DNA of 64,000 nt from Rhodanobacteraceae bacterium ZG21-1 (lineage in GTDB: Bacteria; Pseudomonadota; Gammaproteobacteria; Xanthomonadales; Rhodanobacteraceae): the NCBI GenBank assembly GCA_021390615.1, contig JAJEJU010000025.1, forward strand, positions 372,001-436,000, in the 5' to 3' direction. Below, one piece after another: positions 19,232 to 29,075 of this stretch. Position 1 is the stretch's first letter. Each line of letters starts with the position of its first letter. The notes beneath the pieces were generated by a model, which ran no database searches, was not told where the DNA came from, and saw only the letters and a list, made by a program, of their open reading frames with translations. Position numbers and translations under genes: made by a program.

Positions 19232-19253
19232 AAAGGGAGCCGAAGCTCCCTTT
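19232..19253. terminator. Bidirectional terminator between terC-family gene and prpC
   Basis: A 9-bp stem AAAGGGAGC / GCTCCCTTT with loop CGAA lies between convergent genes ending at 19185 and 19282. A-rich and T-rich flanks on both sides fit use in both directions. Confidence 0.85.
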
Positions 19254-19281
19254 CGCACATCAGCGAGTGCCGCTGCGCCGA

Positions 19282-20427
19282 TCAGCGCTTGTCGATCGGC
19301 ACGTAGGTGCGGTCTTCCGGGCCGGTGTAGTTCGCACTGGGCCGGATGATCTTGCCGTCCTCGCGCTGTTCGATCACGTGCGCGCTCCAGCCGGAGGTGC
19401 GGGCGATCACGAACAGCGGCGTGAACATCGCGGTGGGCACGCCCATCATGTGATAGGCGCTGGCGGAGAACCAGTCGAGGTTGGGGAACATCTTTTTCAG
19501 GTCCCACATCAGCTTCTCGATCCGTTCGGAAACGTCGAACAGAGTCGGGTTGCCGCCCTCGGTGCACAGCTTGCGCGAGATTTCCTTGATGATCGTGTTG
19601 CGCGGATCGGACACCGTGTACACCGGATGGCCGAAGCCGATGATGATCTCCTTGCGCTCGACGCGGGCGCGGATGTCGGCCTCGGCGTCCGCTGCGTTGC
19701 GATAGCGCGCGATGATTTCCATCGCCACTTCGTTGGCGCCGCCGTGCTTGGGACCGCGCAGCGCGCCGATCGCGCCGGTGAGCGCGGAATACATGTCGGA
19801 GCCGGTGCCGGCGATCACTCGCGCGGTGAAGGTGGAGGCGTTGAACTCGTGCTCGGCGTACAGCACCAGCGACTTGTCCAGCGACTGCGCATGCAGCTCG
19901 CTGGGCTTCTTGCCGTGCAGCAGGTGCAGGAAGTGCGCGGCGATCGAGTCGTCGTCGGTCTGCGTCTCGATGCGCTTGCCGTTGTGGCTGAAGTGGTACC
20001 AGTACAGCAGCATCGAGCCGAAGCTGGCCATCAGGCGGTCGGCGATCTCGCGCGCGCCGGTGACGTTGTGGTCTTCCTTTTCCGGCAGCACGGTGCCCAG
20101 CATCGAGCAGCCGGTGCGCAGCACGTCCATCGGGTGAGTCGCCGCCGGCAGCAGCTCCAGCGCACCCTTCACCGGCGCCGGCAGGCCGCGCAGGCGCTTC
20201 AGCCGCGCCTTGTAGTTCTGCAGCTCGGTCCAGTTCGGCAGCACGCCGTGCACCAGCAGGTAGGCTACTTCCTCGAAGCAACCCTTGGCCGCCAGGTCGT
20301 GGATGTCGTAACCGCGGTAGTGCAGGTCGTTGCCGCTGCGGCCGACCGTGCACAGCGCGGTATTGCCCGCCGCCACGCCCGACAGCGCCACGGATTTCTT
20401 GGCCTTGGGAAGAACTTGCTCGCTCAT
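19282..20427 (-). CDS. prpC: 2-methylcitrate synthase PrpC
   Basis: Condenses propionyl-CoA with oxaloacetate to 2-methylcitrate. The 381-residue citrate-synthase-fold protein has the catalytic histidines in [12 protein letters not shown] and GFGHPVYT and the catalytic Asp in NLDWFSAS, plus the oxaloacetate-binding GPKHGGAN. N-terminal [18 protein letters not shown] is typical of methylcitrate synthases. It is the fourth gene of a leftward string DUF2332-prpB-VOC-prpC, 43 bases after the VOC gene. A second citrate-synthase-like protein is encoded at 22943. Confidence 0.95.
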   Translation of the reverse strand: MSEQVLPKAKKSVALSGVAAGNTALCTVGRSGNDLHYRGYDIHDLAAKGCFEEVAYLLVHGVLPNWTELQNYKARLKRLRGLPAPVKGALELLPAATHPMDVLRTGCSMLGTVLPEKEDHNVTGAREIADRLMASFGSMLLYWYHFSHNGKRIETQTDDDSIAAHFLHLLHGKKPSELHAQSLDKSLVLYAEHEFNASTFTARVIAGTGSDMYSALTGAIGALRGPKHGGANEVAMEIIARYRNAADAEADIRARVERKEIIIGFGHPVYTVSDPRNTIIKEISRKLCTEGGNPTLFDVSERIEKLMWDLKKMFPNLDWFSASAYHMMGVPTAMFTPLFVIARTSGWSAHVIEQREDGKIIRPSANYTGPEDRTYVPIDKR

Positions 20428-20470
20428 CGATGACTCCTGGGATTGCCGCGCGACGGGACCGGCACGCGTT

Positions 20471-20839
20471 TCATGAGAAAGAAAGGGGTTGCATCAGCTC
20501 GATGCGATTGCCGAAGGGGTCGTTCACATACGCATGCCGGTAGCCGGGCAGTTCGTCGTCCTCGCGCACTGCGACGTCGTGTGCGCGCAGCAGGCCCAGC
20601 AGCTCATCCAGATGATCGACCAGCAGGCCGGGGTGTGCCTTGCGCGCCGGCCGGAAATCCGCCTCGACCCCGAGATGCAGCTGCACCGCACCGCAGCCGA
20701 ACCAAGCGCCGCCGCGGGCAGCCAGGCGAGGCGGCTTGGGCAGTTCGTCCAAGCCGAGCAGTTCACCGTAAAAGCACCGCGCCAGCGGCTCGCCGCCGGC
20801 CGGCATCGCCAACTGCACATGGTCGATGGCGCGGATCAC
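20471..20839 (-). CDS. VOC-family (glyoxalase-like) protein
   Basis: A 122-residue single VOC domain: [13 protein letters not shown] with the first metal-ligand His, a central [12 protein letters not shown] strand, a second His in KAHPGLLVD, and [13 protein letters not shown] with the terminal Glu. This is a complete metal-ligand set for a glyoxalase/dioxygenase/epimerase-type enzyme. It lies 11 bases after prpB and 43 before prpC, so it is probably in the prp operon. The substrate is unknown; a role in propionate or methylglyoxal-type by-product handling is only a guess from position. Confidence 0.8.
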   Translation of the reverse strand: MIRAIDHVQLAMPAGGEPLARCFYGELLGLDELPKPPRLAARGGAWFGCGAVQLHLGVEADFRPARKAHPGLLVDHLDELLGLLRAHDVAVREDDELPGYRHAYVNDPFGNRIELMQPLSFS

Positions 20840-20850
20840 GGCACTGCTCC

Positions 20851-21738
20851 TCAGCCCTTGCCGCTGGCGAACAGCTGGTCCAGCTTGTCCTCGTAGGCGT
20901 GGTAGCCGAGGAAATCGTATAGCTGCTCGCGCGTCTGCAAGCTGTCGATGATGTGCTTCTGCGTACCTTCGCGCCGCACCGTCTCGTAGAAATGCAGGGC
21001 CGCCTTGTTCATCGCGCGATAGGCGCCGCAGCAGTACAGCGCAATGTCGACGCCGGCGTCGCGCAGCTCGTCGGTGGTGAAGAACGGGGTGGAGCCGAAT
21101 TCGGTGAGATTGGCCAGGATCGGCACCTTCACCGCGGCCTTGAAGCGCCGGTAGTCCTCCAGCGTTTTCATCGCTTCCGGGAAGATCATGTCGGCGCCGG
21201 CTTCGACGTAGGCGCAGGCGCGATCGATCGCCGCGTCGATGCCTTCCGCGCCGGCGGCGTCGGTACGCGCCATGATCACGAAGCCCGCATCGGTGCGCGC
21301 ATCCACTGCGGACTTCACGCGGTCGACCATCTCCTCCTTCGGCACCACTTCCTTGCCGGGGCGATGGCCGCAGCGCTTCTGCCCGACCTGGTCCTCGATG
21401 TGCACCGCAGCCACGCCGACATTGATGAAGGAGCGGATGGTGCGCGCAATGTTGAAGGCGCCGCCCCAGCCGGTGTCGATGTCGACCAGCAGCGGCATCT
21501 GGGTGGCGTCGACGATGCGGCGCGCGTCGGTGAGCACGTCTTCCATGGTGCTGATGCCAAGGTCGGGGATGCCCAGCGAATTGGCCGCCACGCCGCCGCC
21601 GGACAGGTACAGCGCCTTGTAGCCCACGCGCTTGGCCATCAGGCCGGCGTAAGCGGTGATCGCGCCCATCACCTGCAGCGGCTGCTCGGCAGCCAGCGCT
21701 TCGCGAAAACGGGTGCCGGCGGAATCAGGTCGGCTCAT
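20851..21738 (-). CDS. prpB: 2-methylisocitrate lyase PrpB
   Basis: Splits 2-methylisocitrate to pyruvate and succinate, the last step of the methylcitrate cycle. The protein is 295 residues from the ATG at 21738; an open extension to 21885 is inside the preceding gene. The catalytic loop [12 protein letters not shown] with the essential Cys, the [11 protein letters not shown] metal-binding region and the [12 protein letters not shown] segment are present, as expected for the isocitrate-lyase superfamily. It is 14 bases after the DUF2332 gene and 11 before the VOC gene. Confidence 0.96.
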   Translation of the reverse strand: MSRPDSAGTRFREALAAEQPLQVMGAITAYAGLMAKRVGYKALYLSGGGVAANSLGIPDLGISTMEDVLTDARRIVDATQMPLLVDIDTGWGGAFNIARTIRSFINVGVAAVHIEDQVGQKRCGHRPGKEVVPKEEMVDRVKSAVDARTDAGFVIMARTDAAGAEGIDAAIDRACAYVEAGADMIFPEAMKTLEDYRRFKAAVKVPILANLTEFGSTPFFTTDELRDAGVDIALYCCGAYRAMNKAALHFYETVRREGTQKHIIDSLQTREQLYDFLGYHAYEDKLDQLFASGKG

Positions 21739-21752
21739 GGCGATTCTCCAAA

Positions 21753-22859
21753 TCAGGGGATTGTAAGGGATGTGCCGTCGCGCACGTGCCGCGGCGCAGT
21801 ACGCGCGGTCGCAGCGCCGTGCCAGAAGATTTCGCGGCCGTGCGCCTGCGCGTCGGCCAGATGCAGGTTCTGCGCTCCCGGCCACAGTTCAAGCCGCAAG
21901 CGCGGATGCTGTTGCGGCTGCTCGCTCTCGAAGCGCAGCCAGGCCAGCGGCGCGGCCGCGGTGGCGCGCGCGCCCGCACGGCGGATCGCCGTCTCGATGC
22001 GCGCCTGCGCCGACGCAGGCAGGTACGGCCAGAAAATCGTGTGATAGATCACGTTGACCGCGCCGTCAGGCATGGGCTCGGCCAGCACGCGCTCGACCCA
22101 GTCGGCTGCGTCGGCGCGCTCGGGCATGGATGGGTGGCGATCGGCAATCGCCATCGCCGCTTCCAGCTGGCGCAGCCGTTGCTCCTGGTCCGCCCACACA
22201 TAACTGCGCAGGCGCAGACGCTGCGCTTCGTCGGTCAGATCGATCGGTGCGAGGTCGCAACCCGCACGCGCCACCACGCGCGGCAGGCTCGCCGGCGGGG
22301 GCTCGCCATGCCAGATCGGCGCAAGCTCGAGCGGGCTGTCGGAAGCGCCGATGCACACTTCGCCGTAGCGATAACGGTAGCGATCCCATTGCAGATTCAG
22401 GCCGGCGCTGGCGCCCAGTTCGAACAGGCGCAGCGGCAAGCCGGTGTGCTCGGCGATCCACTGGAAGCCGCCCAGCAGCACGGCCGAGCGCCCTACTTCG
22501 TTGGTCTGCGGTGGCCGGGCCAGATAATCGGCGAGACAGGCAGGATGGGCGGCGAGCGCGGCCACCGCCGACTGGCGCAAGGCCGCCGCGTCGGCCGGCG
22601 CCGTACCGCCCGGGTAGAAACGCGCCAACTCTGCTGCCTGACCGGTCAGCACCAGCGCGTGCAGCGCACCGGCCAGTCGCAACGGCAGCGCATCCGCTTC
22701 GGGGTCGCCAGGCCAGTCGGCCACGGCCCGCAGCGCCGGCTCGCCTTCCGCGAGCGCCTGCGCCATGCCCAGCAGCAGCCGCGCGGTGAACGGCGAACCG
22801 TAGGCCTCGCAATACCGGATCTGTCGCGCGAAAGCGTCGCGCACCGCCTCGTTGGCCAT
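21753..22859 (-). CDS. DUF2332 family protein
   Basis: The protein is 368 residues from the ATG at 22859 ([23 protein letters not shown]), the usual DUF2332 start. It has the family features [17 protein letters not shown], resembling an AdoMet-type Rossmann loop, and [12 protein letters not shown], followed by LAWLRFE near the C-terminus. The function is not established; the [10 protein letters not shown] loop suggests a methyltransferase-like fold. It is the first gene of a leftward string with prpB (14-base gap). Its 83-base promoter region, shared with the divergent HTH-citrate synthase gene, holds several palindromes. Confidence 0.85.
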   Translation of the reverse strand: MANEAVRDAFARQIRYCEAYGSPFTARLLLGMAQALAEGEPALRAVADWPGDPEADALPLRLAGALHALVLTGQAAELARFYPGGTAPADAAALRQSAVAALAAHPACLADYLARPPQTNEVGRSAVLLGGFQWIAEHTGLPLRLFELGASAGLNLQWDRYRYRYGEVCIGASDSPLELAPIWHGEPPPASLPRVVARAGCDLAPIDLTDEAQRLRLRSYVWADQEQRLRQLEAAMAIADRHPSMPERADAADWVERVLAEPMPDGAVNVIYHTIFWPYLPASAQARIETAIRRAGARATAAAPLAWLRFESEQPQQHPRLRLELWPGAQNLHLADAQAHGREIFWHGAATARTAPRHVRDGTSLTIP

Positions 22860-22906
22860 AACGCCCCCGAATCGATGGGATTGGCACTGTGTCACGCCCA
22901 AATATG

Positions 22907-22940
22907 TTGATCAATCTTGATTGAAGCGATCAATATATTG
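22907..22940. promoter_or_regulatory. Cluster of TTGAT/ATCAA palindromes between DUF2332-prp and HTH-citrate synthase genes
   Basis: The 83-base divergent region contains the palindrome TTGATCAA (22907-22914), an inverted repeat TTGAT-N7-ATCAA (22917-22933) and CAATATATTG (22931-22940), stacked just before the ATG at 22943. This density of A/T-rich dyads in a high-G+C genome marks an operator region. The obvious candidate binder is the HTH domain encoded next to it, which would make the gene autoregulated and controlling the prp string. Seen directly: the repeats. Binding is inferred. Confidence 0.6.
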
Positions 22941-22942
22941 GC

Positions 22943-24160
22943 ATGCGCACCGACTACCTCTCCGCCCATGAGGCCGCCGCGCGGCTGGGCGTCAGCCTGG
23001 CCACGCTGTATGCCTATGTGAGCCGCGGCAGGGTCGATTCCCGCCCCGGCGCCGACGGACGCAGCCGTGAATACCGCGCCGAGGACATCGAGCGGCTGAT
23101 CGAGCAGCGCCAGGCCGGCCGCGGCGCGGCTCAGGGCGCAGCGCACAGCCTGGCCTGGGGCTTGCCGGTGCTGCAGACGCGGATTTCGCTGATCCGGGCG
23201 CACGGCCACTACTACCGCGGCCAGTCGGCGCTGGCCCTGGCCGCTTCCGGCGCCAGCCTGGAAGATGTCGCGCGCCTGCTATGGGATGGCGGCGAGCAGG
23301 ATCCCTTCGCTGCGCCGCTGCCGACGCGCTGGCCGGCTGCCGTCGGCATGCTGCTGCGTCAGCCGGCGCTGCCGCCGCTCGAACGCACCGCCGCCGCGCT
23401 GCCCCTGCTCGGGCTGGAGACGGCGCATGCGCACAGTCGCGACCCGGTCCGGCGGCGCGAGCAGGCGGCCCGGCTGCTGCGCGAGACGGCTGCGCTGCTG
23501 GGTGGCCGACGCCCGACGGCGCAGGCGATTCATCTGCAGATCGCCGACAGCTGGCGGCGCGATGCGCCGGAGCTGGCCGAGCTGCTGCGGCAGGCCCTGG
23601 TGCTGTGCGCCGACCACGAGCTGAATGCCTCCGCCTTCGCCACCCGCGTGGCCGCCTCCACCGGCGCCGGCCTGCATGCCGCCGTCTGCGCCGGGCTGGC
23701 CGCCCTCAGCGGACCGCAGCATGGCGGCGCGGTGGCGCGCGCGTACGTGTTCATCCGCGACATGCTGCGCGAGCGCGACGTCGCCGCGCGCCTGCGTGAG
23801 CGGCTGCGTCGCGGCGACGCCCTGCCCGGCCTCGGCCATCCGCTGTATGCCGACGGCGATCCGCGCGCCGAGGCACTGCTGCAGGCGCTGGCCGCCGCAC
23901 GACCGCGCGCGGCCGCCACTTCGCGCATCACCCGGCTGGCCGAGACAGTGCAGGCCCAATGCGGCCGCCGCGCCAATCTGGATTTCGCGCTGGCGGCGAT
24001 CGCCCTGGCCTACGGACAGGGCGCCGAGGCGGCGCTGGCGGTGTTCGCCGCGGGCCGCATGGCGGGCTGGCTGGCGCACGCGCTGGAGCAGCAGGACGCG
24101 GGAGGCCTGATCCGTCCCCGCGCCAGCTACGCCGGCGCCCTGCCGGAACGGCGCGATTGA
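22943..24160 (+). CDS. HTH-citrate synthase fusion, candidate propionate-pathway regulator
   Basis: A 405-residue two-domain protein. Residues 1-55 form a MerR/excisionase-type winged helix (LSAHEAAARLGVSLATLYAYVSRGRVDSR, then YRAEDIERLIEQR). After a linker comes a citrate-synthase fold with the catalytic residues kept: His in DHELNASAFATRV, GPQHGGA, His in GLGHPLYADGD and Asp in NLDFALAA. The fold is shorter and more diverged than PrpC. It is divergent from DUF2332-prpB-VOC-prpC across 83 bases of palindromes, and upstream of ahpC. I infer a DNA-binding sensor of (methyl)citrate-pathway metabolites, possibly still catalytic. No classical PrpR is seen in the window. Confidence 0.85.
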   Translation: MRTDYLSAHEAAARLGVSLATLYAYVSRGRVDSRPGADGRSREYRAEDIERLIEQRQAGRGAAQGAAHSLAWGLPVLQTRISLIRAHGHYYRGQSALALAASGASLEDVARLLWDGGEQDPFAAPLPTRWPAAVGMLLRQPALPPLERTAAALPLLGLETAHAHSRDPVRRREQAARLLRETAALLGGRRPTAQAIHLQIADSWRRDAPELAELLRQALVLCADHELNASAFATRVAASTGAGLHAAVCAGLAALSGPQHGGAVARAYVFIRDMLRERDVAARLRERLRRGDALPGLGHPLYADGDPRAEALLQALAAARPRAAATSRITRLAETVQAQCGRRANLDFALAAIALAYGQGAEAALAVFAAGRMAGWLAHALEQQDAGGLIRPRASYAGALPERRD

Positions 24161-24184
24161 ACCGCGCGGATGCACGGCAGTCAC

Positions 24185-24228
24185 AATCGATAGCCAATAT
24201 CAATCAAAGCGATGCCAATAATCGATTG
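24185..24228 (+). promoter_or_regulatory. Putative OxyR-type site and inverted repeat upstream of ahpC
   Basis: From 24190 the sequence reads ATAG-N7-CAAT-N7-ATGC-N7-CGAT, the exact 4-7-4-7-4-7-4 spacing of an OxyR site with about 12 of 16 positions matching ATAG/CTAT. It is also framed by a perfect inverted repeat CAATCGAT (24185-24192) / ATCGATTG (24221-24228). It lies about 60-100 bases before the ahpC start. OxyR control of ahpC is common in proteobacteria; the partial match leaves this uncertain. Confidence 0.45.
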
Positions 24229-24286
24229 GATCGATGCGCGCCACGACGCTATCGTGCCACCTGTCACTCACCTGGAGAAATCGACG

Positions 24287-24850
24287 ATGTCCGTGATCAA
24301 CACCCCCATCAAGCCCTTCAAGGCCACCGCTTACAAGGATGGCAAGTTCATCGACGTCAGCGACGCCGATCTGAAGGGCAAGTGGTCGGTCGTAGTGTTC
24401 TACCCCGCTGACTTCACCTTCGTCTGCCCGACCGAGCTGGAAGACCTGGCCCTGAACTATGCCGAGTTCCAGAAGCTTGGCGTCGAGATCTACTCGGTTT
24501 CCACCGACACGCACTTCTCGCACAAGGCCTGGCACGACACCTCCGACGCGATCGGCAAGATCAAGTACCCGATGATCGGCGATCCCACCCTGGCCATCAG
24601 CCGCAACTTCGAAGTACTGCGCGAAGAGCAGGGCCTGGCCAACCGCGGCACCTTCATCATCGATCCGGAAGGCGTCATCCAGGCGGTCGAGATCACCGCC
24701 GAAGGCATCGGCCGCGACGCCAAGGAACTGCTGCGCAAGGTCAAGGCCGCGCAGTACGTCGCCGCCCATCCGGGCGAGGTCTGCCCGGCCAAGTGGCAGG
24801 AAGGCGAGAAGACCCTGAAGCCGTCGCTGGCTCTGGTCGGCAAGATCTAA
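24287..24850 (+). CDS. ahpC: Alkyl hydroperoxide reductase subunit C (2-Cys peroxiredoxin)
   Basis: Reduces H2O2 and organic hydroperoxides using electrons from AhpF. The protein is 187 residues from the ATG at 24287 ([19 protein letters not shown]), which has GGAGAAA upstream; a frame to 24212 is rejected. The peroxidatic Cys lies in FTFVCPTEL and the resolving Cys in [10 protein letters not shown], both present and correctly spaced for the AhpC/Prx1 class. It is followed after 102 bases by ahpF on the same strand. Confidence 0.97.
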   Translation: MSVINTPIKPFKATAYKDGKFIDVSDADLKGKWSVVVFYPADFTFVCPTELEDLALNYAEFQKLGVEIYSVSTDTHFSHKAWHDTSDAIGKIKYPMIGDPTLAISRNFEVLREEQGLANRGTFIIDPEGVIQAVEITAEGIGRDAKELLRKVKAAQYVAAHPGEVCPAKWQEGEKTLKPSLALVGKI

Positions 24851-24952
24851 GCAAGCAGCACTCCCCGCCCGCGGCTCTCCCCGGCCGCGGGCGGCGGAAT
24901 CCCGCCGCAGATGGCGCGCGACACCCCACTCCCCAGATCCGAGGAATTCCCC

Positions 24953-26554
24953 ATGTTGGACGCCGACCTGAAGGACCAATTGAAGACCTATCTCGAAAGG
25001 GTCACGCAATCGATCGAGCTGGTTGCGTCCCTGGACGAGAGCGAAAAATCGCAGGAGCTGGAAGCCTTGCTGCAGGACATCGCCGGCCTGTCCGACAAGG
25101 TCAGCCTGCGCCGCGAAGATGGCGCCCGCAAGCCGGCCTTCTCGATCCGCCGCATCGGCACTGACGTCGCCGTGCACTTCGCCGGCCTCCCGATGGGCCA
25201 CGAATTCACCTCGCTGGTGCTGGCCCTGCTGCAGGTGGGCGGCTATCCGCCCAAGCTGGATCCCGAAGTCGCCGAGCAGGTGCGCAACCTCGAGGGCGAT
25301 TTCCATTTCGAAACCTATTTCTCGCTGTCGTGCCAGAACTGCCCGGATACGGTGCAGGCGCTGAACGCGATGAGCGTGCTCAACCCCAATATCAAGCACG
25401 TGGCGATCGACGGCGCGCTGTTCCAGGATGAAGTCGAGCAGCGCCAGATCATGACCGTGCCGACGGTGTTCCTCAACGGCGAGTCCTTCGGCCAGGGCCG
25501 CATGTCGGTCGAGCAGTTGCTGGCCCAGCTGGACACCGGCGCGTCGGCGCGCGAGGCGGAGAAGCTGCGCACCAAGTCGGCGTTCGACGTGCTGGTGGTC
25601 GGCGGTGGCCCGGCTGGCGCCGCGGCGGCGATCTACGCCGCGCGCAAGGGCATCCGCACCGGCGTAGCCTCCGAGCGCTTCGGCGGCCAGGTGCTCGACA
25701 CCATGGCGATCGAGAACTTCATCTCGGTGCCCTACACCGAAGGCCCCAAGCTGGCCGCGGCGCTGGAGCAGCACGTGAAGGAATACGACGTGGACGTGAT
25801 GAACCTGCAGCGCGGTGCGCAGCTGATTGCTGCCGACGAGCCCGGCGGGCTGCATGAAGTGCAGCTGGCCAGCGGCGCCTCGCTGAAGGCCAAGACGGTG
25901 ATCCTGTCCACCGGTGCGCGCTGGCGCAACATGAACGTGCCCGGCGAGCAGGGCTACCGCAACAAGGGCGTCACCTACTGCCCGCACTGCGACGGCCCGC
26001 TGTTCAAGGGCAAGCGCGTGGCGGTGATCGGCGGCGGCAACTCCGGCGTGGAGGCGGCCATCGATCTGGCCGGCATCGTCGGCCACGTCACGCTGCTGGA
26101 GTTCGACGGCAAGCTGCGCGCCGACGAAGTGCTGCAGCGCAAGCTGCGCAGCCTGCCCAATGTGGACGTGCTGGTGAGCGCGCAGACCACCGAAGTGCTG
26201 GGCGACGGCCAGAAGGTCACCGGGCTGAGCTATACCGATCGCCACAGCGGCGAGAGCCGCCAGCTGCCGCTCGAAGGCATCTTCGTGCAGATCGGCCTGC
26301 TGCCGAACACCGAGTGGCTGAAGGGCACGCTGGAACTGAGCCCGCGCGGCGAGATCGTGGTCGACGCGCACGGCCAGACCTCGATCCCCGGCGTGTTCGC
26401 TGCCGGCGACGTCACCACGGTGCCGTTCAAGCAGATCGTGATCGCCCTGGGCGAAGGCGCGAAGGCCTCGCTGAGTGCCTTCGACTACCTGATCCGCCTG
26501 CCGGTGGAGGCGCCCGTGCGCAGCGAAGCGATGGAACTGGAAACGGCTGCCTGA
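24953..26554 (+). CDS. ahpF: Alkyl hydroperoxide reductase subunit F
   Basis: An NADH-dependent flavin disulfide reductase that regenerates AhpC. The protein is 533 residues from the ATG at 24953, preceded by GAGGAATT. The N-terminal tandem thioredoxin-fold domain carries SCQNCPD (CxxC), followed by the thioredoxin-reductase-like part with FAD motif [17 protein letters not shown], redox pair CPHCDG and NAD motif [15 protein letters not shown]. It ends with the FAD-binding [15 protein letters not shown]. The length is slightly over the E. coli 521. It is in an operon with ahpC and convergent with prpE. Confidence 0.97.
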   Translation: MLDADLKDQLKTYLERVTQSIELVASLDESEKSQELEALLQDIAGLSDKVSLRREDGARKPAFSIRRIGTDVAVHFAGLPMGHEFTSLVLALLQVGGYPPKLDPEVAEQVRNLEGDFHFETYFSLSCQNCPDTVQALNAMSVLNPNIKHVAIDGALFQDEVEQRQIMTVPTVFLNGESFGQGRMSVEQLLAQLDTGASAREAEKLRTKSAFDVLVVGGGPAGAAAAIYAARKGIRTGVASERFGGQVLDTMAIENFISVPYTEGPKLAAALEQHVKEYDVDVMNLQRGAQLIAADEPGGLHEVQLASGASLKAKTVILSTGARWRNMNVPGEQGYRNKGVTYCPHCDGPLFKGKRVAVIGGGNSGVEAAIDLAGIVGHVTLLEFDGKLRADEVLQRKLRSLPNVDVLVSAQTTEVLGDGQKVTGLSYTDRHSGESRQLPLEGIFVQIGLLPNTEWLKGTLELSPRGEIVVDAHGQTSIPGVFAAGDVTTVPFKQIVIALGEGAKASLSAFDYLIRLPVEAPVRSEAMELETAA

Positions 26555-26591
26555 GCATGCAGGGCAAACCCGGCGGCTGGGCGCAAAGCGC

Positions 26592-28481
26592 TCAGTCGTC
26601 GGGCCCGCGCTGCAAGGCCCGGCGTACTTCGTCCAGCGCTGCCGGATCGTCCAGTGTCGACAGATCGCCTGGATCGGCCTGCTGGCACAGCGCCTGCAGT
26701 GAGCGACGCAACAGCTTGCCCGAACGCGTCTTCGGCAGCGCATTCACCACGTAGATACGCGCCGGCCGCGCAATGCTGCCGAGCTGCTCGACCACGCAGC
26801 GGCGCATGCCCGCTGCGGCCTGCCCCGGCGTTTCGCCAACGCCCTGCCTGAGCGTGGCGAACACCACCGGCACCTGCCCTTTCAGCTCGTCCTGCACGCC
26901 GACCACGGCGGCCTCGGCCACGCCGGGGTGGGCTGCCACCGATTCCTCGATCTCGCGCGTGCCCAGCCGATGGCCGGCCACGTTGATCACGTCGTCGGTG
27001 CGGCCGAGGATGGTGGTATAGCCGTCCGCATCGCGGATCGCCCAATCCAGCGAGCTGTACAGCAACGGCTTGAAGTGTTCGAAATAGCTGGCGACATAGC
27101 GCGCGTCGTCGCGCCATACCGTGCTGAGGCAACCCGGCGGCAGCGGCGGCTCGAACACCAGCACACCCTTCTCGCCCGGCGCGGCCTCGTCGCCGCTGGC
27201 TTCGTCGATCACCTTGAGCCGATAGCCGGGCGCCGGCAGGCCGGGCGAGCCGAACTTCACCGGCTTCAGCTCCAGCCCCGGCATCAAGGTGATCGCCGGC
27301 CAGCCGGTCTCGGTCTGCCAGTAGTTGTCGATCACCGGTACGCCCAGTCCCGCGGTGATCCATTGCGCGGTCGGCTCGTCCAGCGGCTCGCCGGCGAGGA
27401 ACAGCCATTTCAGCGCGGACACGTCGTACTTCTTCAGCCAGGCCGCATCCTGCTTCTTCAGCACGCGGATCGCGGTGGGCGAAGAAAACATGCTGCGCAC
27501 GCCGTAGCGCTCGCACAACCGCCACCACACGCCCGGATCGGGATGCGCCGGCAGGCCCTCGTACAACAGCGACGTCGCTCCGCCGATCAGCGGGCCATAG
27601 ACGTTGTAGGAATGCCCCACCGCCCAGCCCACATCCGAGGTGGAGAACATCACCTGGCCGGGCGCGACGTCGAATATCAGGCGGATCGACATCGCCATCG
27701 CGACCGCATAGCCGCCGACATCGCGCTGAATGCCCTTGGGCTTGCCGGTGGTGCCGGAGGTATACAGCAGATAGCTCGGCTCGTTGGATTCCAGCCACGC
27801 TACCGGTACCTCGTCGCCCAGATGGCGCGCACGCAAGGTGGCGTAGTCCAGATAGCGTTCCGATCGGGCCGAGCGCTGCGGCGCGAGCCCGCGATCCACC
27901 ACCAGCACCTGCGGCGACACCAGCTTCGCCTCGGCCAGCGCGGCCTCGACCAGGGGCAGATAGGGAATCGTCTTGCCGCCGCGCATGCCGGCATCGGCGG
28001 CGATCAGCAGCTTGGGCTCGGCGTCATCGATGCGCAGGGCCAGGCTGTGTGCGGCGAAGCCGCCGAACACCACCGAGTGGATCGCGCCGATGCGCGCGCA
28101 GGCCAGCATGGCGAACACCGCTTCCGCGATATTCGGCAGGTAGATCACCACGCGGTCGCCGCGCTCCACCCCGAGCGAAACCAGCACGGCGGCGAAGGCG
28201 TTCACTTCGCGGTGCAGCTCGCGATAGCTCAGTTCGCGGGTGAGCCCGGTCTCGCTCGACACCGCCGCCAGCGCCAACTGCTCGCCGCGCTCGGCCAGAT
28301 GCCGGTCGAGCGCGTTGTAGCAGAGATTGGTAGTGCCGCCGACGAACCAGCGGCGGAACGGTGGCTGGCTGGCGTCGAGGATCTGCCGCGGCGGCGTGTG
28401 CCAGTGGATCAGCCGTGCCTGCTCGGCCCAGAACGACTCCGGCTGCTCGATCGAACGCCGGTAGAAATCCTCGTAGCGCAT
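26592..28481 (-). CDS. prpE: Propionate-CoA ligase
   Basis: Activates propionate to propionyl-CoA, the entry to the methylcitrate cycle, through an acyl-adenylate. The 629-residue AMP-forming ligase has an N-terminal ACAS_N segment (MRYEDFYRRSIEQPESFWAE), the phosphate loop YTSGTTGKPKG, the DNYWQTETGWP adenylate motif and the C-terminal LPKTRSGKLLRR with the Lys modified in this family. The DYATLRARHLGDEVP stretch and the overall length favour PrpE over acetyl-CoA synthetase. It lies convergent with ahpF and about 3.7 kb from the other prp genes. Confidence 0.9.
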   Translation of the reverse strand: MRYEDFYRRSIEQPESFWAEQARLIHWHTPPRQILDASQPPFRRWFVGGTTNLCYNALDRHLAERGEQLALAAVSSETGLTRELSYRELHREVNAFAAVLVSLGVERGDRVVIYLPNIAEAVFAMLACARIGAIHSVVFGGFAAHSLALRIDDAEPKLLIAADAGMRGGKTIPYLPLVEAALAEAKLVSPQVLVVDRGLAPQRSARSERYLDYATLRARHLGDEVPVAWLESNEPSYLLYTSGTTGKPKGIQRDVGGYAVAMAMSIRLIFDVAPGQVMFSTSDVGWAVGHSYNVYGPLIGGATSLLYEGLPAHPDPGVWWRLCERYGVRSMFSSPTAIRVLKKQDAAWLKKYDVSALKWLFLAGEPLDEPTAQWITAGLGVPVIDNYWQTETGWPAITLMPGLELKPVKFGSPGLPAPGYRLKVIDEASGDEAAPGEKGVLVFEPPLPPGCLSTVWRDDARYVASYFEHFKPLLYSSLDWAIRDADGYTTILGRTDDVINVAGHRLGTREIEESVAAHPGVAEAAVVGVQDELKGQVPVVFATLRQGVGETPGQAAAGMRRCVVEQLGSIARPARIYVVNALPKTRSGKLLRRSLQALCQQADPGDLSTLDDPAALDEVRRALQRGPDD

Positions 28482-28654
28482 GCCCGCTCCCGCTCGGTTG
28501 CTGCGGGCAAGTATGAATCAGCCGGCAGCGCAGCGACCGATGGCACGATCACGGCGTCCAGGCTCGGCCTGACGCCGCAGCAAGGCGAATGCAGCGGCCA
28601 GATCGCAGCACGATGGGTTTGCGCGTGAATCGTGGCGTGGCGTAATCCCGGCCG

Positions 28655-28996
28655 TTACAGGCAGCCCGTGGCGGCGTCGCGGAAATGCGTATCGTAGCTG
28701 CCCTTCGCCTTCCAGGCCTCGTACATGATGGCCTGCGCGCCCTTGCCGTCCGGCGTCACGTCGAGCAAGGCCTTCGAGCCATTCTTGTCGCTGGCCGCGA
28801 GGTGGCTCTCGCCGTCCTTGCCGGACACGCTCACATCGGACGTCAGCGTCGCCCACTTGGCGCGCACGCACTCGGCGTAGTCCGCCACGTTCTTGTCCGT
28901 GTGGCTGCTCAGATCGGGCGAGTTGCTGCGCAAGCCATGCATGCCGCCGCAGGCAGCCAGCAGGGCGCAAGCAGAGGCCAGGATCAATCGCTTCAT
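28655..28996 (-). CDS. Small putative lipoprotein
   Basis: The protein is 113 residues from the ATG at 28996. MKRLILASACALLAACGGMHG is a lipoprotein signal with lipobox LAAC, so the mature protein would begin at Cys16 and sit in the envelope. The mature part has a conserved-looking DYAECVRAKWATL, a middle SGKDGESHLAASDKNG and a C-terminal AATGCL with a second Cys that could pair with the one in AECVR. The length and features fit small Xanthomonadales lipoproteins of unknown function. It lies between prpE and mdh, reading leftward. Confidence 0.75.
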   Translation of the reverse strand: MKRLILASACALLAACGGMHGLRSNSPDLSSHTDKNVADYAECVRAKWATLTSDVSVSGKDGESHLAASDKNGSKALLDVTPDGKGAQAIMYEAWKAKGSYDTHFRDAATGCL

Positions 28997-29075
28997 GTCG
29001 GTTTTCCGTGGGAGATGCGCTGATTCTACCCGGGACTCGCCCCATCGCCGCAAACCGGCGCGCGGCGATCCAAAC

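Noticed and set aside
24200-26743. 847-codon minus-strand frame over ahpC/ahpF
   Set aside because: Shadow frame; the plus strand carries complete ahpC and ahpF with catalytic motifs.
26928-28628. 566-codon plus-strand frame over prpE
   Set aside because: Antisense to a complete acyl-CoA ligase, with no recognisable domain.
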